Positions 27,867-35,406 of a DNA stretch of 64,000 bases are shown one piece after another. The notes under the pieces are model-generated. The model ran no database searches. It was not told the DNA's origin and saw only the letters and a list, made by a program, of their open reading frames with translations. The position numbers and the translations under genes are program-made. The first letter of the stretch is position 1, and each line of letters begins with the position of its first letter. Source of the DNA: JACVRW01 sp963757815. Its GTDB lineage: Bacteria > Actinomycetota > Thermoleophilia > Solirubrobacterales > Thermoleophilaceae. The stretch spans positions 1 through 64,000 of the forward strand of contig CAVWSN010000018.1 in the NCBI GenBank assembly GCA_963757815.1. Direction: 5' to 3'.

Positions 27867-28609
27867 TGGAAGTACTGGCCGCCGTCGATGACCATCGTCT
27901 GCCCGGTGACGAACGTCGCGCCCGGTCCGCACAGGAACACAACCGCGCCGACTACATCCTCTGGCGTTTGGTCGCGCTTGAGCGTGCGCGCCGAAACCGA
28001 CACGTCGCGTAGCGCCTCGACCACTTCGGGATGCTCCTCGACCCCGGCGCTCATCGTGAAGCCGGGCGCGACGCAGTTGACGAGGATCTCATCGCCGCCG
28101 AGCTCCTTGGCCAGCGCGCGGGTGAAGGTCACGATCGCACCCTTGCTCGTCACGTAGTGCAGCAGGAAGGGCACTCCGCGGAAGGGGGTCCCCGAGGAGA
28201 TGTTCACGATCCGCCCGCCGCCGCGCTCGCGCATGCGCGGGACCACGGCGCGACAGGTGAGGAACATCGAGGCCACGTTCACGTCCATGACCTGCCGCCA
28301 CTCCTCCAGCGGGATCTGCTCGAAGGAGCGCATCGCCAGCGAGGCGTACAGACCCGCGTTGTTCACGAGGATGTCGACGCCGCCCGCCTGCTCGACGGTC
28401 TCGCCGGCCATTCGCTTGACGTCCTCCTCGCTGGAGACGTCGACGGTCAGCCCGAGCCCGTCCGGGTAGCGCTCGGCCGCCTCCTGCGCTCCCTGCAGGT
28501 CGGCCACGACGATCCGGGCACCCTCGGCGTCCAGGCCGTCGGCGATCGCCGCGCCGATGCCCTTGGCCGCCCCGGTGACTATCGCCACCTTGCCCTCGAG
28601 CGTGCTCAC
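27863..28609 (-). CDS. Short-chain dehydrogenase/reductase
   Basis: A 248-residue classical SDR: GTG start giving MSTLEGKVAIVTGAAKGIGA, acidic VADLQG favouring NAD, VNNAGLY, the Ser region NISSGTPFRG, YVTSKGAIVTFTRAL (Tyr-x3-Lys) and the C-terminal TGQTMVIDGGQYFH. It overlaps both neighbours by 4 nt. Likely a hydroxyacid or alcohol dehydrogenase of the local pathway. Confidence 0.9.
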   Translation of the reverse strand: MSTLEGKVAIVTGAAKGIGAAIADGLDAEGARIVVADLQGAQEAAERYPDGLGLTVDVSSEEDVKRMAGETVEQAGGVDILVNNAGLYASLAMRSFEQIPLEEWRQVMDVNVASMFLTCRAVVPRMRERGGGRIVNISSGTPFRGVPFLLHYVTSKGAIVTFTRALAKELGGDEILVNCVAPGFTMSAGVEEHPEVVEALRDVSVSARTLKRDQTPEDVVGAVVFLCGPGATFVTGQTMVIDGGQYFH

Positions 28610-28920
28610 TTGAGCGGCGAGAACGAGGTGGGCAGAAGGATGCGGCTGCGCTGGGTGTGGATGAGCGGCTGCAGGCGGCCGAGGAACTCCCGCCAGCCCT
28701 CGTGGGCGGCGAGCTCGGCCCTGCGGCGCTCGCGATCGGCGAAGCTGTCGTAGGCCCAGAGCTGGACGATCGAGCTCAGGTCGCCGACGTCGACCGTGAA
28801 GGCCCCGACCAGCCGGCCCAGAATCGACTGCTGGATCGTCGTGCCCTCCTCGGCGTACAGGCGCACGACCTCGGGCAGCTTGCCCGTGTAGACGTGGTAG
28901 GTGCGCTCCTCGACGATCAC
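28606..28920 (-). CDS. NIPSNAP-family protein
   Basis: A 104-residue ferredoxin-like-fold protein. It begins VIVEERTYHVYTGKLPEVVR and includes LVGAFTVDVGDLSSIVQLWA and HEGWREFLGRLQPLI, typical of NIPSNAP proteins. The GTG at 28920 overlaps the aldehyde dehydrogenase stop as GTGA. Small proteins of this family are common beside oxidoreductases. No catalytic role is known to me. Confidence 0.85.
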   Translation of the reverse strand: MIVEERTYHVYTGKLPEVVRLYAEEGTTIQQSILGRLVGAFTVDVGDLSSIVQLWAYDSFADRERRRAELAAHEGWREFLGRLQPLIHTQRSRILLPTSFSPLK

Positions 28921-30374
28921 AGCCCGCCCATGCACAGGTACTTGAGCTCGAGCCACTCGTCGATGCCGTACTTCGAGCCCTCGCGGCCGATGCCCGACTC
29001 CTTCATGCCGCCGAAGGGCGCGACCTCGGTCGAGATCATGCCGGTGTTGATGCCGAGGATGCCGTACTCGAGTGCCTCCGAAACGCGCCAGATCCGCGCC
29101 ATCGAGCGGCTGAGGAAGTAGCTCGCGAGGCCGTAGGGCGTGTCGTTGGCCTTGCGGATCGCCTCCTCCTCGGTGGCGAAGCGCGTGATGCCGGCCACCG
29201 GGCCGAAAGTCTCCTCGTTGGACATGGCCATGGTGTCGGTCACGCCGGTGAGCACGGAGGGCGCGAAGAACTGCCCGCCGCGCTCGTGCAACTCTCCGCC
29301 GAGGAGCAGGTCGGCGCCCGAGTCGAGCGCGTCGCCCACGTGACGCTGCACCTTCTCGAGGGCGGGGCGGTCGATGAGCGGGCCGACGTTGACGCCGTCG
29401 GTGAAGCCGTCGGCCACCACCAGCCGCGCCACCCGCTCGGCGAAGCGCCCTACGAACTCGTCGAACACCGGCTCCTGCACCAGGATCCGGTTGGCCGAGA
29501 TGCAGGTCTGCCCCGAGTTGCGGTACTTGCAGATGAGCGCCGCCTCGACCGCCTTCTCAAGGTCGGCGTCGTCGAAGACGATGAACGGCGCGTTGCCGCC
29601 GAGCTCGAGCGAGACCTTCTTGACCTGGCCCGCGCACTGGGCCATGAGCAGCTTGCCGACCTCGGTCGAGCCGGTGAAGCCGAGCTTGCGCACCACGGGG
29701 TTCGAGGTCATCTCACGCCCGATCTCCGGCGCGTCGGACGCGTCGCCGGTCACGACGGAGAGCACGCCGGGCGGCAGCCCCGCCTCCTCGCCGAGCTTCA
29801 TCACGGACAGCGCCGTGAGCGGCGTCTGCTCGGCGGGCTTGAGCACCATCGTGCAGCCCGCGCCGATCGCGGGCGCCGCCTTGCGCGTGGGCATCGCCGC
29901 CGGGAAGTTCCACGGGGTGATGCCCGCCGTGACCCCGACGGGCTCCTTCGTGACGACCACACGCCGGTCGGGTGCGTAGGTGGGGATCGTGTCGCCGTAG
30001 ACGCGCTTGCCCTCCTCGCCGAACCACTCGAGGAAGCTCGCGGCGTAGGCCACCTCGACCCGCGACTCGGCCAGGGGCTTGCCCTGCTCCGCGGTCAGCA
30101 GCGCGCTCAGCTCCTCCGAGTGCTCCATCATCAGGTCGGCCCAGCGGCGCATGATCCGGGCCCGGTCCTTGGCCAGCATCGCTCGCCAGCCGGGCAGCGC
30201 GCGGGCCGCGGCGTCGATGGCGCGCCGGGTCTCGGCCGCGCCCATGCGCGGCACGGTCGCGAGCACCTCGCCGGAGGCCGGGTTCGTGACTTCGAACGAC
30301 GCGCCCGTGTCGGCCTCGACCCAGCGCCCGTCGATGTAGGCCCGGGACAGCAGGTCGCCCGCCAGCGCGGTCAT
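28917..30374 (-). CDS. Aldehyde dehydrogenase, succinate-semialdehyde dehydrogenase-like
   Basis: A 485-residue NAD(P)-dependent ALDH. The dinucleotide region is GVTAGITPWNFPAAMPTRKA, then KPAEQTPLTAL and GFTGSTEVGKLL. The catalytic Glu lies in LELGGNAPFIVFDDAD and the Cys in YRNSGQTCISANR. The C-terminal ending GGMKESGIGREGSKYGIDEW is characteristic of the GabD subgroup. It may oxidise a semialdehyde in this pathway. It starts MTALAGDLLSRAYIDG. Confidence 0.92.
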   Translation of the reverse strand: MTALAGDLLSRAYIDGRWVEADTGASFEVTNPASGEVLATVPRMGAAETRRAIDAAARALPGWRAMLAKDRARIMRRWADLMMEHSEELSALLTAEQGKPLAESRVEVAYAASFLEWFGEEGKRVYGDTIPTYAPDRRVVVTKEPVGVTAGITPWNFPAAMPTRKAAPAIGAGCTMVLKPAEQTPLTALSVMKLGEEAGLPPGVLSVVTGDASDAPEIGREMTSNPVVRKLGFTGSTEVGKLLMAQCAGQVKKVSLELGGNAPFIVFDDADLEKAVEAALICKYRNSGQTCISANRILVQEPVFDEFVGRFAERVARLVVADGFTDGVNVGPLIDRPALEKVQRHVGDALDSGADLLLGGELHERGGQFFAPSVLTGVTDTMAMSNEETFGPVAGITRFATEEEAIRKANDTPYGLASYFLSRSMARIWRVSEALEYGILGINTGMISTEVAPFGGMKESGIGREGSKYGIDEWLELKYLCMGGL

Positions 30375-30375
30375 G

Positions 30376-30999
30376 TCATCGCAGCGCGGCGGCGATCTCC
30401 GCGCAGGTGGCGACCTGGGCCACGTTCGTGAGCGCGAAGTTCAGCGCCGCGTGCTGCCATTCGTCGCTGACCGTCGAGGTGCCGTCGGAGGGCACGACCG
30501 CATGGTAGCCCGCGTCCGCGGCGTGGCGAGCGGTGTGCTCAATCGACATGTTCGTCCACGCGCCGGAGACCACCAGGGTCGTCACCTCGAGGCCGCGTAG
30601 CAGTATGTCCAGGCTCGTGTCGTAGAACCCGTTCATCCGCATCTTCTCGACGACGTGGTCGCCGTCCTTCGGCTCGAGGCCGTCGGCCGGAGCGGCGCCC
30701 CACGTGCCGCGCACGAGCGCGTCGGCCTCCTTGACCCCCTCGAAGAGCGGCGCGTTGAGGCGCAGGCCGGCCGCCCCCTTCTCCACGACGTACCAGACAT
30801 GGATGACCGGCCGGCCGGCGGAGCGGAAGGCGTCGGCCAGCCCGGCGACGTTGGCGACGACGTTCTGGGAGGTGGCGTGGGCCGGGGCGCCGGAGTCGGC
30901 GAAGGCCCCGCCCTCGATGATCACGTCGTTCTGGAGGTCCTGGATGACGAGCGCCGCGCGGGCGCCGTCGAGGGTTAGGGGCGCTGCCTCGTCGTTCAC
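30376..30999 (-). CDS. Isochorismatase-fold hydrolase-like protein lacking the catalytic cysteine
   Basis: A 207-residue protein. The Asp of the family triad is in ALVIQDLQNDVI and the Lys in HVVEKMRMNGFYDTSLD. The third motif reads VVSGAWTNMSIEHTARHAAD, where cysteine hydrolases have Cys in the position occupied here by Ser (NMSIEHT against the usual NVCVEST). EntB and PhzD also lack the Cys and hydrolyse vinyl ethers, so the enzyme may not be an amidohydrolase. It sits 1 nt before the aldehyde dehydrogenase and 4 nt after the SMP-30 gene, so they share a transcript. Confidence 0.85.
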   Translation of the reverse strand: MNDEAAPLTLDGARAALVIQDLQNDVIIEGGAFADSGAPAHATSQNVVANVAGLADAFRSAGRPVIHVWYVVEKGAAGLRLNAPLFEGVKEADALVRGTWGAAPADGLEPKDGDHVVEKMRMNGFYDTSLDILLRGLEVTTLVVSGAWTNMSIEHTARHAADAGYHAVVPSDGTSTVSDEWQHAALNFALTNVAQVATCAEIAAALR

Positions 31000-31003
31000 C
31001 TCA

Positions 31004-31918
31004 TCACCTCATGTAGGGCAGCCGGTTTCCGGACACCTTCGTCTGCACGCGGTACATCGACGTGCTCGCGGGGACGAACAGCCAGTTCCAGTCGGGCCCG
31101 CCCCAGTTGACGTTGCCCACGTTCTCGGGCACCTCGAGCACCCCCAGGTGCTCGCCCTCCGGGCTGAAGACCCACACGCCCTTCGGCCCGGTGACCCAGA
31201 TGTTGCCGGGCTCGTCGAGCTTCATCCCGTCCACGAGCTCGCCCGACTCCAGCTCCCCGGTGCCGATTCCGTCGGCCAGGACGTCGCCCCCACTCAGGCT
31301 CCCGTCGGACCCGACCTCGAACACGCGGATGTGCGCGCGGTCGGTGTCGTTGATGTAGAGCAGGGACTCGTCGGCCGTGAAGCAGAGGCCGTTGGGCTGC
31401 GCGAAGTCGTCCACCACCAGCTCGAGCTCGCCGCCGCCGGCCGGGAGGCGGTAGACGCCCTGGAAGTCGAGTTCCTGCTCGCGCTCGAGCCCGAAGCCGG
31501 GCATGCGCCCGTAGGTCGGGTCGGTGAAGTAGATCGACCCGTCGGACTTCACGATCACGTCGTTGGGGCTGTTGAGCTCCCTGCCGTCGTAGTGGGTGGC
31601 GAGGACCTCGCGCCCGGAGCCGGTGCCGTCGGGGTCCATCCGCACGAGCGAGCTCGTCACGTGCTCGCACACGAGCAGCCGCCCGTCGGGGTCCCAGGTC
31701 ATGCCGTTGCCCTTGTTGGAGGGGTTGGCCACCTCGGTCACGCCACTCTCCTCGTCCCAGCGGCGGCGGACATCGCCGGGCATGTCGCTGAAGAGGAGGT
31801 AGCCGTCGGGGTGCCAGAGCGGCCCCTCGGTGAAGGTGAAGCCCGTCCCGAGGCGCTCGATCTCCGCGTCCTCGGCGATGAGCTCGAGCATCTCCGGCTT
31901 GTGTACCTGCACCGCCAT
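31004..31918 (-). CDS. SMP-30/gluconolactonase-family lactonase
   Basis: A 304-residue six-bladed beta-propeller hydrolase. It has the family's metal Glu in FTFTEGPLWHPDGYLLFSDM and other ligands in LNSPNDVIVKSDGSIYFTDP and LLYINDTDRAHI. I chose MAVQVHKPEM (ATG 31918), preceded by GAGGAGG. It opens lactones to hydroxyacids. The operon placement before the isochorismatase-like and aldehyde dehydrogenase genes supports a catabolic role. Confidence 0.9.
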   Translation of the reverse strand: MAVQVHKPEMLELIAEDAEIERLGTGFTFTEGPLWHPDGYLLFSDMPGDVRRRWDEESGVTEVANPSNKGNGMTWDPDGRLLVCEHVTSSLVRMDPDGTGSGREVLATHYDGRELNSPNDVIVKSDGSIYFTDPTYGRMPGFGLEREQELDFQGVYRLPAGGGELELVVDDFAQPNGLCFTADESLLYINDTDRAHIRVFEVGSDGSLSGGDVLADGIGTGELESGELVDGMKLDEPGNIWVTGPKGVWVFSPEGEHLGVLEVPENVGNVNWGGPDWNWLFVPASTSMYRVQTKVSGNRLPYMR

Positions 31919-31977
31919 GCGTCGCGCCTCCTCTCCCCGGTCCCTCCGCGTCCGCGGCAACCTACCAAGCAGGGTCC

Positions 31978-33105
31978 TCAGCCGACATGGCGGCGCTCGA
32001 TCCCCGCGAGCAGATCGGAGAGCTCGTTCAGGCTGGCCAGGTTGTGGCCCGACACGAAGCGGTCGACGTAGGGCAGCGCAGCCCGCATCCCTCCCGCCAG
32101 CGGCTCGTAGTCCTGGCTGCCCTTCATGGGGTTGGCCCAGACCACGGCGTAGGCGGCGCGATGCAGGCGCTGCATCTCGCGCCCCACGGCGACCACGTCG
32201 CCCCGCTCCCAGCCGTCGGAGACCATGAGCACGACGGCCCCGCGCGTCAGCGCCCGCCGGCCCCAGACGTCGTTGAAGGCCTTGAGCGACGCTCCGATGC
32301 GCGTGCCCGCCGCCCAGTCCACCACGCGGTCCGCCGCCCGGCGGAGCGCCTCCTCGGGATCACGCGTGCGCAGCTCCTCGGTCAAGCGCGTCAGCCGGGT
32401 GCCGAATGCGAAGACCTCGACACCGCGGCCCGAGCGCATTAGAGCGTGCAGGTAGAGCAGCATCGCCCGGCTGTAGGCCTCCATCGAGCCCGAGACGTCG
32501 CAGAGGACCACCAGCTTGCGGGGGCTCTGGACGCGCCGGCGAAAGCGACGCTGGAGCGGATCGCCGCCGGTGGCCAGCGAGTCGCGCGCGAGGCGCCGGA
32601 CGTCGAGGGTGCGCCCACGGCGATGGGGCCGTAGCCGGCGCGAGGAGCGCTGTGGGCGCGCGCATGCGAGCTCGGCGATGAGGCGCCGGGCCGCCGCGGC
32701 CTCGCCGGGAGTCATGGCCGCGAAGTCCTTGCGGCGCAGCACCTCGTGCGCGCTCCAGCCGAGGCGCTCGGGCTCCTCCCCGGGTGGTGTCTCGGCCACA
32801 TGCCCCTCACGGCGTGTGCGTGAGGACCCGCGCCGTGGGCGGCGCGGATCGTCCCGCGGCCGCGCCGGTGGCGCGATCGCGTCGCCGAGGAACCAGGCGC
32901 GGAAGGCGCGATCGAAGGGCTCGAGCTCCTCGCGCCGGGCCACGAGCGTCGTGCGCAGCGTCCAGTACACGTCCTCCCCGCGAGCGAGGCCGACCAGCTC
33001 CAGGCCCCGCATGGCGTCCGCCACGCGTCCGGCGCCGATCTCGAGGCCGGCCTCGCGCAGGATCCGCCCGAAGGTCACGACCTGCCGGGTGACCGCCGCG
33101 TTCAC
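31978..33105 (-). CDS. VWA-domain (CoxE-like) protein
   Basis: A 375-residue protein. The N-terminal helical part begins MNAAVTRQVVTFGRILREAG, followed by a basic linker rich in Arg near residues 80-110 and 150-175. The VWA domain has the metal-ion site VLCDVSGSMEAYSRAML (DxSxS) and VLMVSDGWERGD. It partners with the MoxR ATPase upstream (4-nt overlap). In the carbon-monoxide and xanthine dehydrogenase gene clusters such CoxD/CoxE pairs mature the molybdenum site. The divergent hydroxylase operon starts 85 nt beyond the MoxR gene. Confidence 0.9.
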   Translation of the reverse strand: MNAAVTRQVVTFGRILREAGLEIGAGRVADAMRGLELVGLARGEDVYWTLRTTLVARREELEPFDRAFRAWFLGDAIAPPARPRDDPRRPRRGSSRTRREGHVAETPPGEEPERLGWSAHEVLRRKDFAAMTPGEAAAARRLIAELACARPQRSSRRLRPHRRGRTLDVRRLARDSLATGGDPLQRRFRRRVQSPRKLVVLCDVSGSMEAYSRAMLLYLHALMRSGRGVEVFAFGTRLTRLTEELRTRDPEEALRRAADRVVDWAAGTRIGASLKAFNDVWGRRALTRGAVVLMVSDGWERGDVVAVGREMQRLHRAAYAVVWANPMKGSQDYEPLAGGMRAALPYVDRFVSGHNLASLNELSDLLAGIERRHVG

Positions 33106-34007
33106 ATCGCAGCGGTCGCGACCGCGGCCGCCCGCGCCTCGTCAACCAGCGCGGCGACGGTCTCGTCGCGGATGGCCTCGAGGTCCTCCTGGTACTTGAC
33201 GACCGAGCCGAGCGTCTGCGCCACCGTCAGCGGATCGAGCTCCTCGGTGCCGAGCACCGTGAGCGCGTGGGCCCAGTCGACGGTCTCGGCCACGCCAGGG
33301 GGCTTGGAGAGGTCCATCGCCCGCAGGCCGGCCACGAAGCCCGCGGCCTGGGCGGCCAGGCGCTCCGACACACCCGGCACCCGCAGCCGAACGATGTCGA
33401 CCTCGCGCTCGAGCGAGGGATGGGTGATCCAGTGGAAGAAACAGCGGCGCTTGAGCGCGTCGTGCAGCTCGCGGGTGCGGTTGGAGGTCAGCACCACCGC
33501 CGGTCGGCGCTTGGCGCGAATGGTCCCGACCTCGGGGATCGTGATCTGGAAGTCCGAGAGGACCTCGAGCAGGAAGGCCTCGAACTCCTCGTCGGCCCGG
33601 TCGATCTCGTCGATGAGCAACACCACCGGCTCGTCGGCGTCGATGGCCTCCAGCAGGGGGCGCCGGATGAGGTAGTCCGAGCCGAAGAGCTCGGACTCGT
33701 CGACCGAGCCCTCCTGTGCCGCGCGGATGTGGAGGAGCTGGCGCGAGTAGTTCCACTCGTACACGGCGTGCGCGACGTCCAGGCCCTCGTAGCACTGAAG
33801 GCGGATGAGCCGAGCGCCCAGTGCGCCGGCCAGCGCCTTGGCCGCCTCGGTCTTGCCCACGCCCGCCTCGCCCTCGAGCAGCAGCGGCTTGCCGACCGCC
33901 AGCGAGAGGTACAGCGAGGTGGCCAGACCGCGCTCCGGCAGGTAGGACTGGGCGCGCAGCGCCGCCTCGACCTCCTCGATAGACCCGAAGGCCCTGTCGC
34001 CGGTCAC
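33102..34007 (-). CDS. MoxR-family AAA+ ATPase (CoxD-like)
   Basis: A 301-residue AAA+ protein. Walker A is LLLEGEAGVGKTEAAKALAG, Walker B VVLLIDEIDRADEEFEAFLL, sensor 1 VVLTSNRTRELHDALKRRC. I chose the GTG at 34007 (VTGDRAFGSIEEVEAAL); the longer frame runs back through the divergent gene. It probably remodels the molybdenum hydroxylase encoded divergently, together with the VWA protein (inference from the CoxD/CoxE precedent). Confidence 0.92.
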   Translation of the reverse strand: MTGDRAFGSIEEVEAALRAQSYLPERGLATSLYLSLAVGKPLLLEGEAGVGKTEAAKALAGALGARLIRLQCYEGLDVAHAVYEWNYSRQLLHIRAAQEGSVDESELFGSDYLIRRPLLEAIDADEPVVLLIDEIDRADEEFEAFLLEVLSDFQITIPEVGTIRAKRRPAVVLTSNRTRELHDALKRRCFFHWITHPSLEREVDIVRLRVPGVSERLAAQAAGFVAGLRAMDLSKPPGVAETVDWAHALTVLGTEELDPLTVAQTLGSVVKYQEDLEAIRDETVAALVDEARAAAVATAAM

Positions 34008-34046
34008 TTGCAGCCAAACCCTACCCGGCGCGTTCGGCCGGGGGTG

Positions 34047-34052
34047 TATAAA
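34047..34052 (+). promoter_or_regulatory. Candidate -10 element for the molybdenum hydroxylase operon
   Basis: TATAAA within GTGTATAAAAG, about 40 nt before the FAD-subunit ATG at 34092 and the only AT-rich patch in the divergent 84-nt gap. No convincing -35 hexamer is visible at the matching distance. Confidence 0.35.
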
Positions 34053-34091
34053 AGGGCTCGACGGTTCAGGCAGCACGAAGCGGGAGGCGAG

Positions 34092-34865
34092 ATGGTCGAG
34101 GTACCCACGCAGGCGGCGGAGGTCGTCGTGCCTTCGTCGGCCGAGGAGGCGGTGTCGGCCTTCGGCGACGGCGACGGCACAACCGTGCTTGCGGGCGGCA
34201 CGATCGTCATGGTCGAGCTGGTTCACGGCCGTCTGTCTCCCAGCCGGGTCCTGATGCTCGAGCGGGCCGGCCTGACCGGGCTAGCCCGCGACGGCGAGCG
34301 GCTCACGATCGGGTCGATGACGCCGGTCGCCGAGCTGAACGCCGCCCCCGAGCCGCTGGCCACCGCCGCCGGCTACGTGGCCGATCCCGAGGTCCGCGCC
34401 CAGGCGACGCTGGGCGGCAATCTGTGCGCGCCACCGGGCGCCGAGAGCCCGCGCGGCGATCTGCAGGCCGCGCTCGTGGCCCTGGACGCCGAGGTCCGCT
34501 CGGCCGGCGAGGGCGGCGAGCGCTCCGATCCCGTCGAGGAGTTCCTCGCCACGGGCCCCGGCGGCCGGCTGGTGCTCGACGTCAGCTTCACCGAGCCCGA
34601 GGCAGCCGCGTCGGCCTCGGTCCGCCGGCCCCACGCCCACTCCTACACCATCCTGGCCGTCCACGGCGCGCGGACCGGAGGCGAGCTGCGGCTGGCGGCC
34701 TCCGGGGCCGGCCCGCATGCCGTGCGGCTGCGCTCCGCGGAACAGGGCGACGCGGCGCGTGCGCTCGATGACGTGTCCCTTGGCGACGACGCGTTAGCCT
34801 CGGCCTGGTACCGGGAGCGCACGCTGCCCGTTCTCGTCGGCCGCGTTCTTTCCCGACTCGCCTGA
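34092..34865 (+). CDS. Molybdenum hydroxylase FAD-binding subunit (CoxM/XdhB-like)
   Basis: A 257-residue flavoprotein subunit starting MVEVPTQAAEVVVPSS after GGGAGGCGAG. The FAD-binding segment is TTVLAGGTIVMVELVHG, and YVADPEVRAQATLGGNLCAPPGAESPRG carries the TxGGN-type motif. The C-terminal CO-dehydrogenase flavoprotein-like domain follows (VRRPHAHSYTILAVHGAR). It passes electrons from the 2Fe-2S subunit to an acceptor. It is the first gene of a plus-strand operon. Confidence 0.93.
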   Translation: MVEVPTQAAEVVVPSSAEEAVSAFGDGDGTTVLAGGTIVMVELVHGRLSPSRVLMLERAGLTGLARDGERLTIGSMTPVAELNAAPEPLATAAGYVADPEVRAQATLGGNLCAPPGAESPRGDLQAALVALDAEVRSAGEGGERSDPVEEFLATGPGGRLVLDVSFTEPEAAASASVRRPHAHSYTILAVHGARTGGELRLAASGAGPHAVRLRSAEQGDAARALDDVSLGDDALASAWYRERTLPVLVGRVLSRLA

Positions 34866-34881
34866 AAGCCGAGGAGGCCCG

Positions 34882-35406
34882 ATGCAACTGACGGTCAACC
34901 GGGTGACGCAGGAGGTCGCGTCACCGCCCCTTTCGAGCCTCCTGCAGGTGCTGCGCGAGGAGCTCGGGATCACGAGCCCGAAGGCCGGCTGCCAGCAGGG
35001 CGGCTGCGGGGCCTGCACCGTCCTCGTGGACGGCCGGCCCCGGCGGTCGTGCCTCACGCCGCTGGCTAGCGTCGAAGGCGCCGAGATCACCACGGTCGAG
35101 GGGCTCGGAACCCCCACGTCCCTGTCGCCGGTCCAGGCCGCGTTCGACCAGCACTACGCCGCGCAGTGCGGCTTCTGCACCTCGGGGTTCGTCATGGCCG
35201 CCACGGCGCTGGTGGATGGCGGAGGAGGAGCCACGCGCGAGGAGACCATCGAGGCGCTCGCCGGGCACGTCTGCCGCTGCACCGGATACACGAAGATCGT
35301 CGCCGCGGTCACGGCGGCCGCCCGCGGCGAGGTCTCGCCCGAGGAAGTCGAGGCCGACCGCTCGCCCGAGGGCGAGGCCACGGTGCTGCCGGGGAGCCCG
35401 GCATGA
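34882..35406 (+). CDS. Molybdenum hydroxylase 2Fe-2S subunit (CoxS-like)
   Basis: A 174-residue protein with two iron-sulfur sites. The plant-ferredoxin-type N-terminal cluster has Cys in CQQGGCGACTVLVDG and a further Cys at RRSC. The helical C-terminal cluster has CGFCTSGFVM and CRCTGYTKI. A C-terminal extension of about 30 acidic residues follows. It begins MQLTVNRVTQEVASPP. The stop overlaps the next ATG as ATGA. Confidence 0.95.
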   Translation: MQLTVNRVTQEVASPPLSSLLQVLREELGITSPKAGCQQGGCGACTVLVDGRPRRSCLTPLASVEGAEITTVEGLGTPTSLSPVQAAFDQHYAAQCGFCTSGFVMAATALVDGGGGATREETIEALAGHVCRCTGYTKIVAAVTAAARGEVSPEEVEADRSPEGEATVLPGSPA

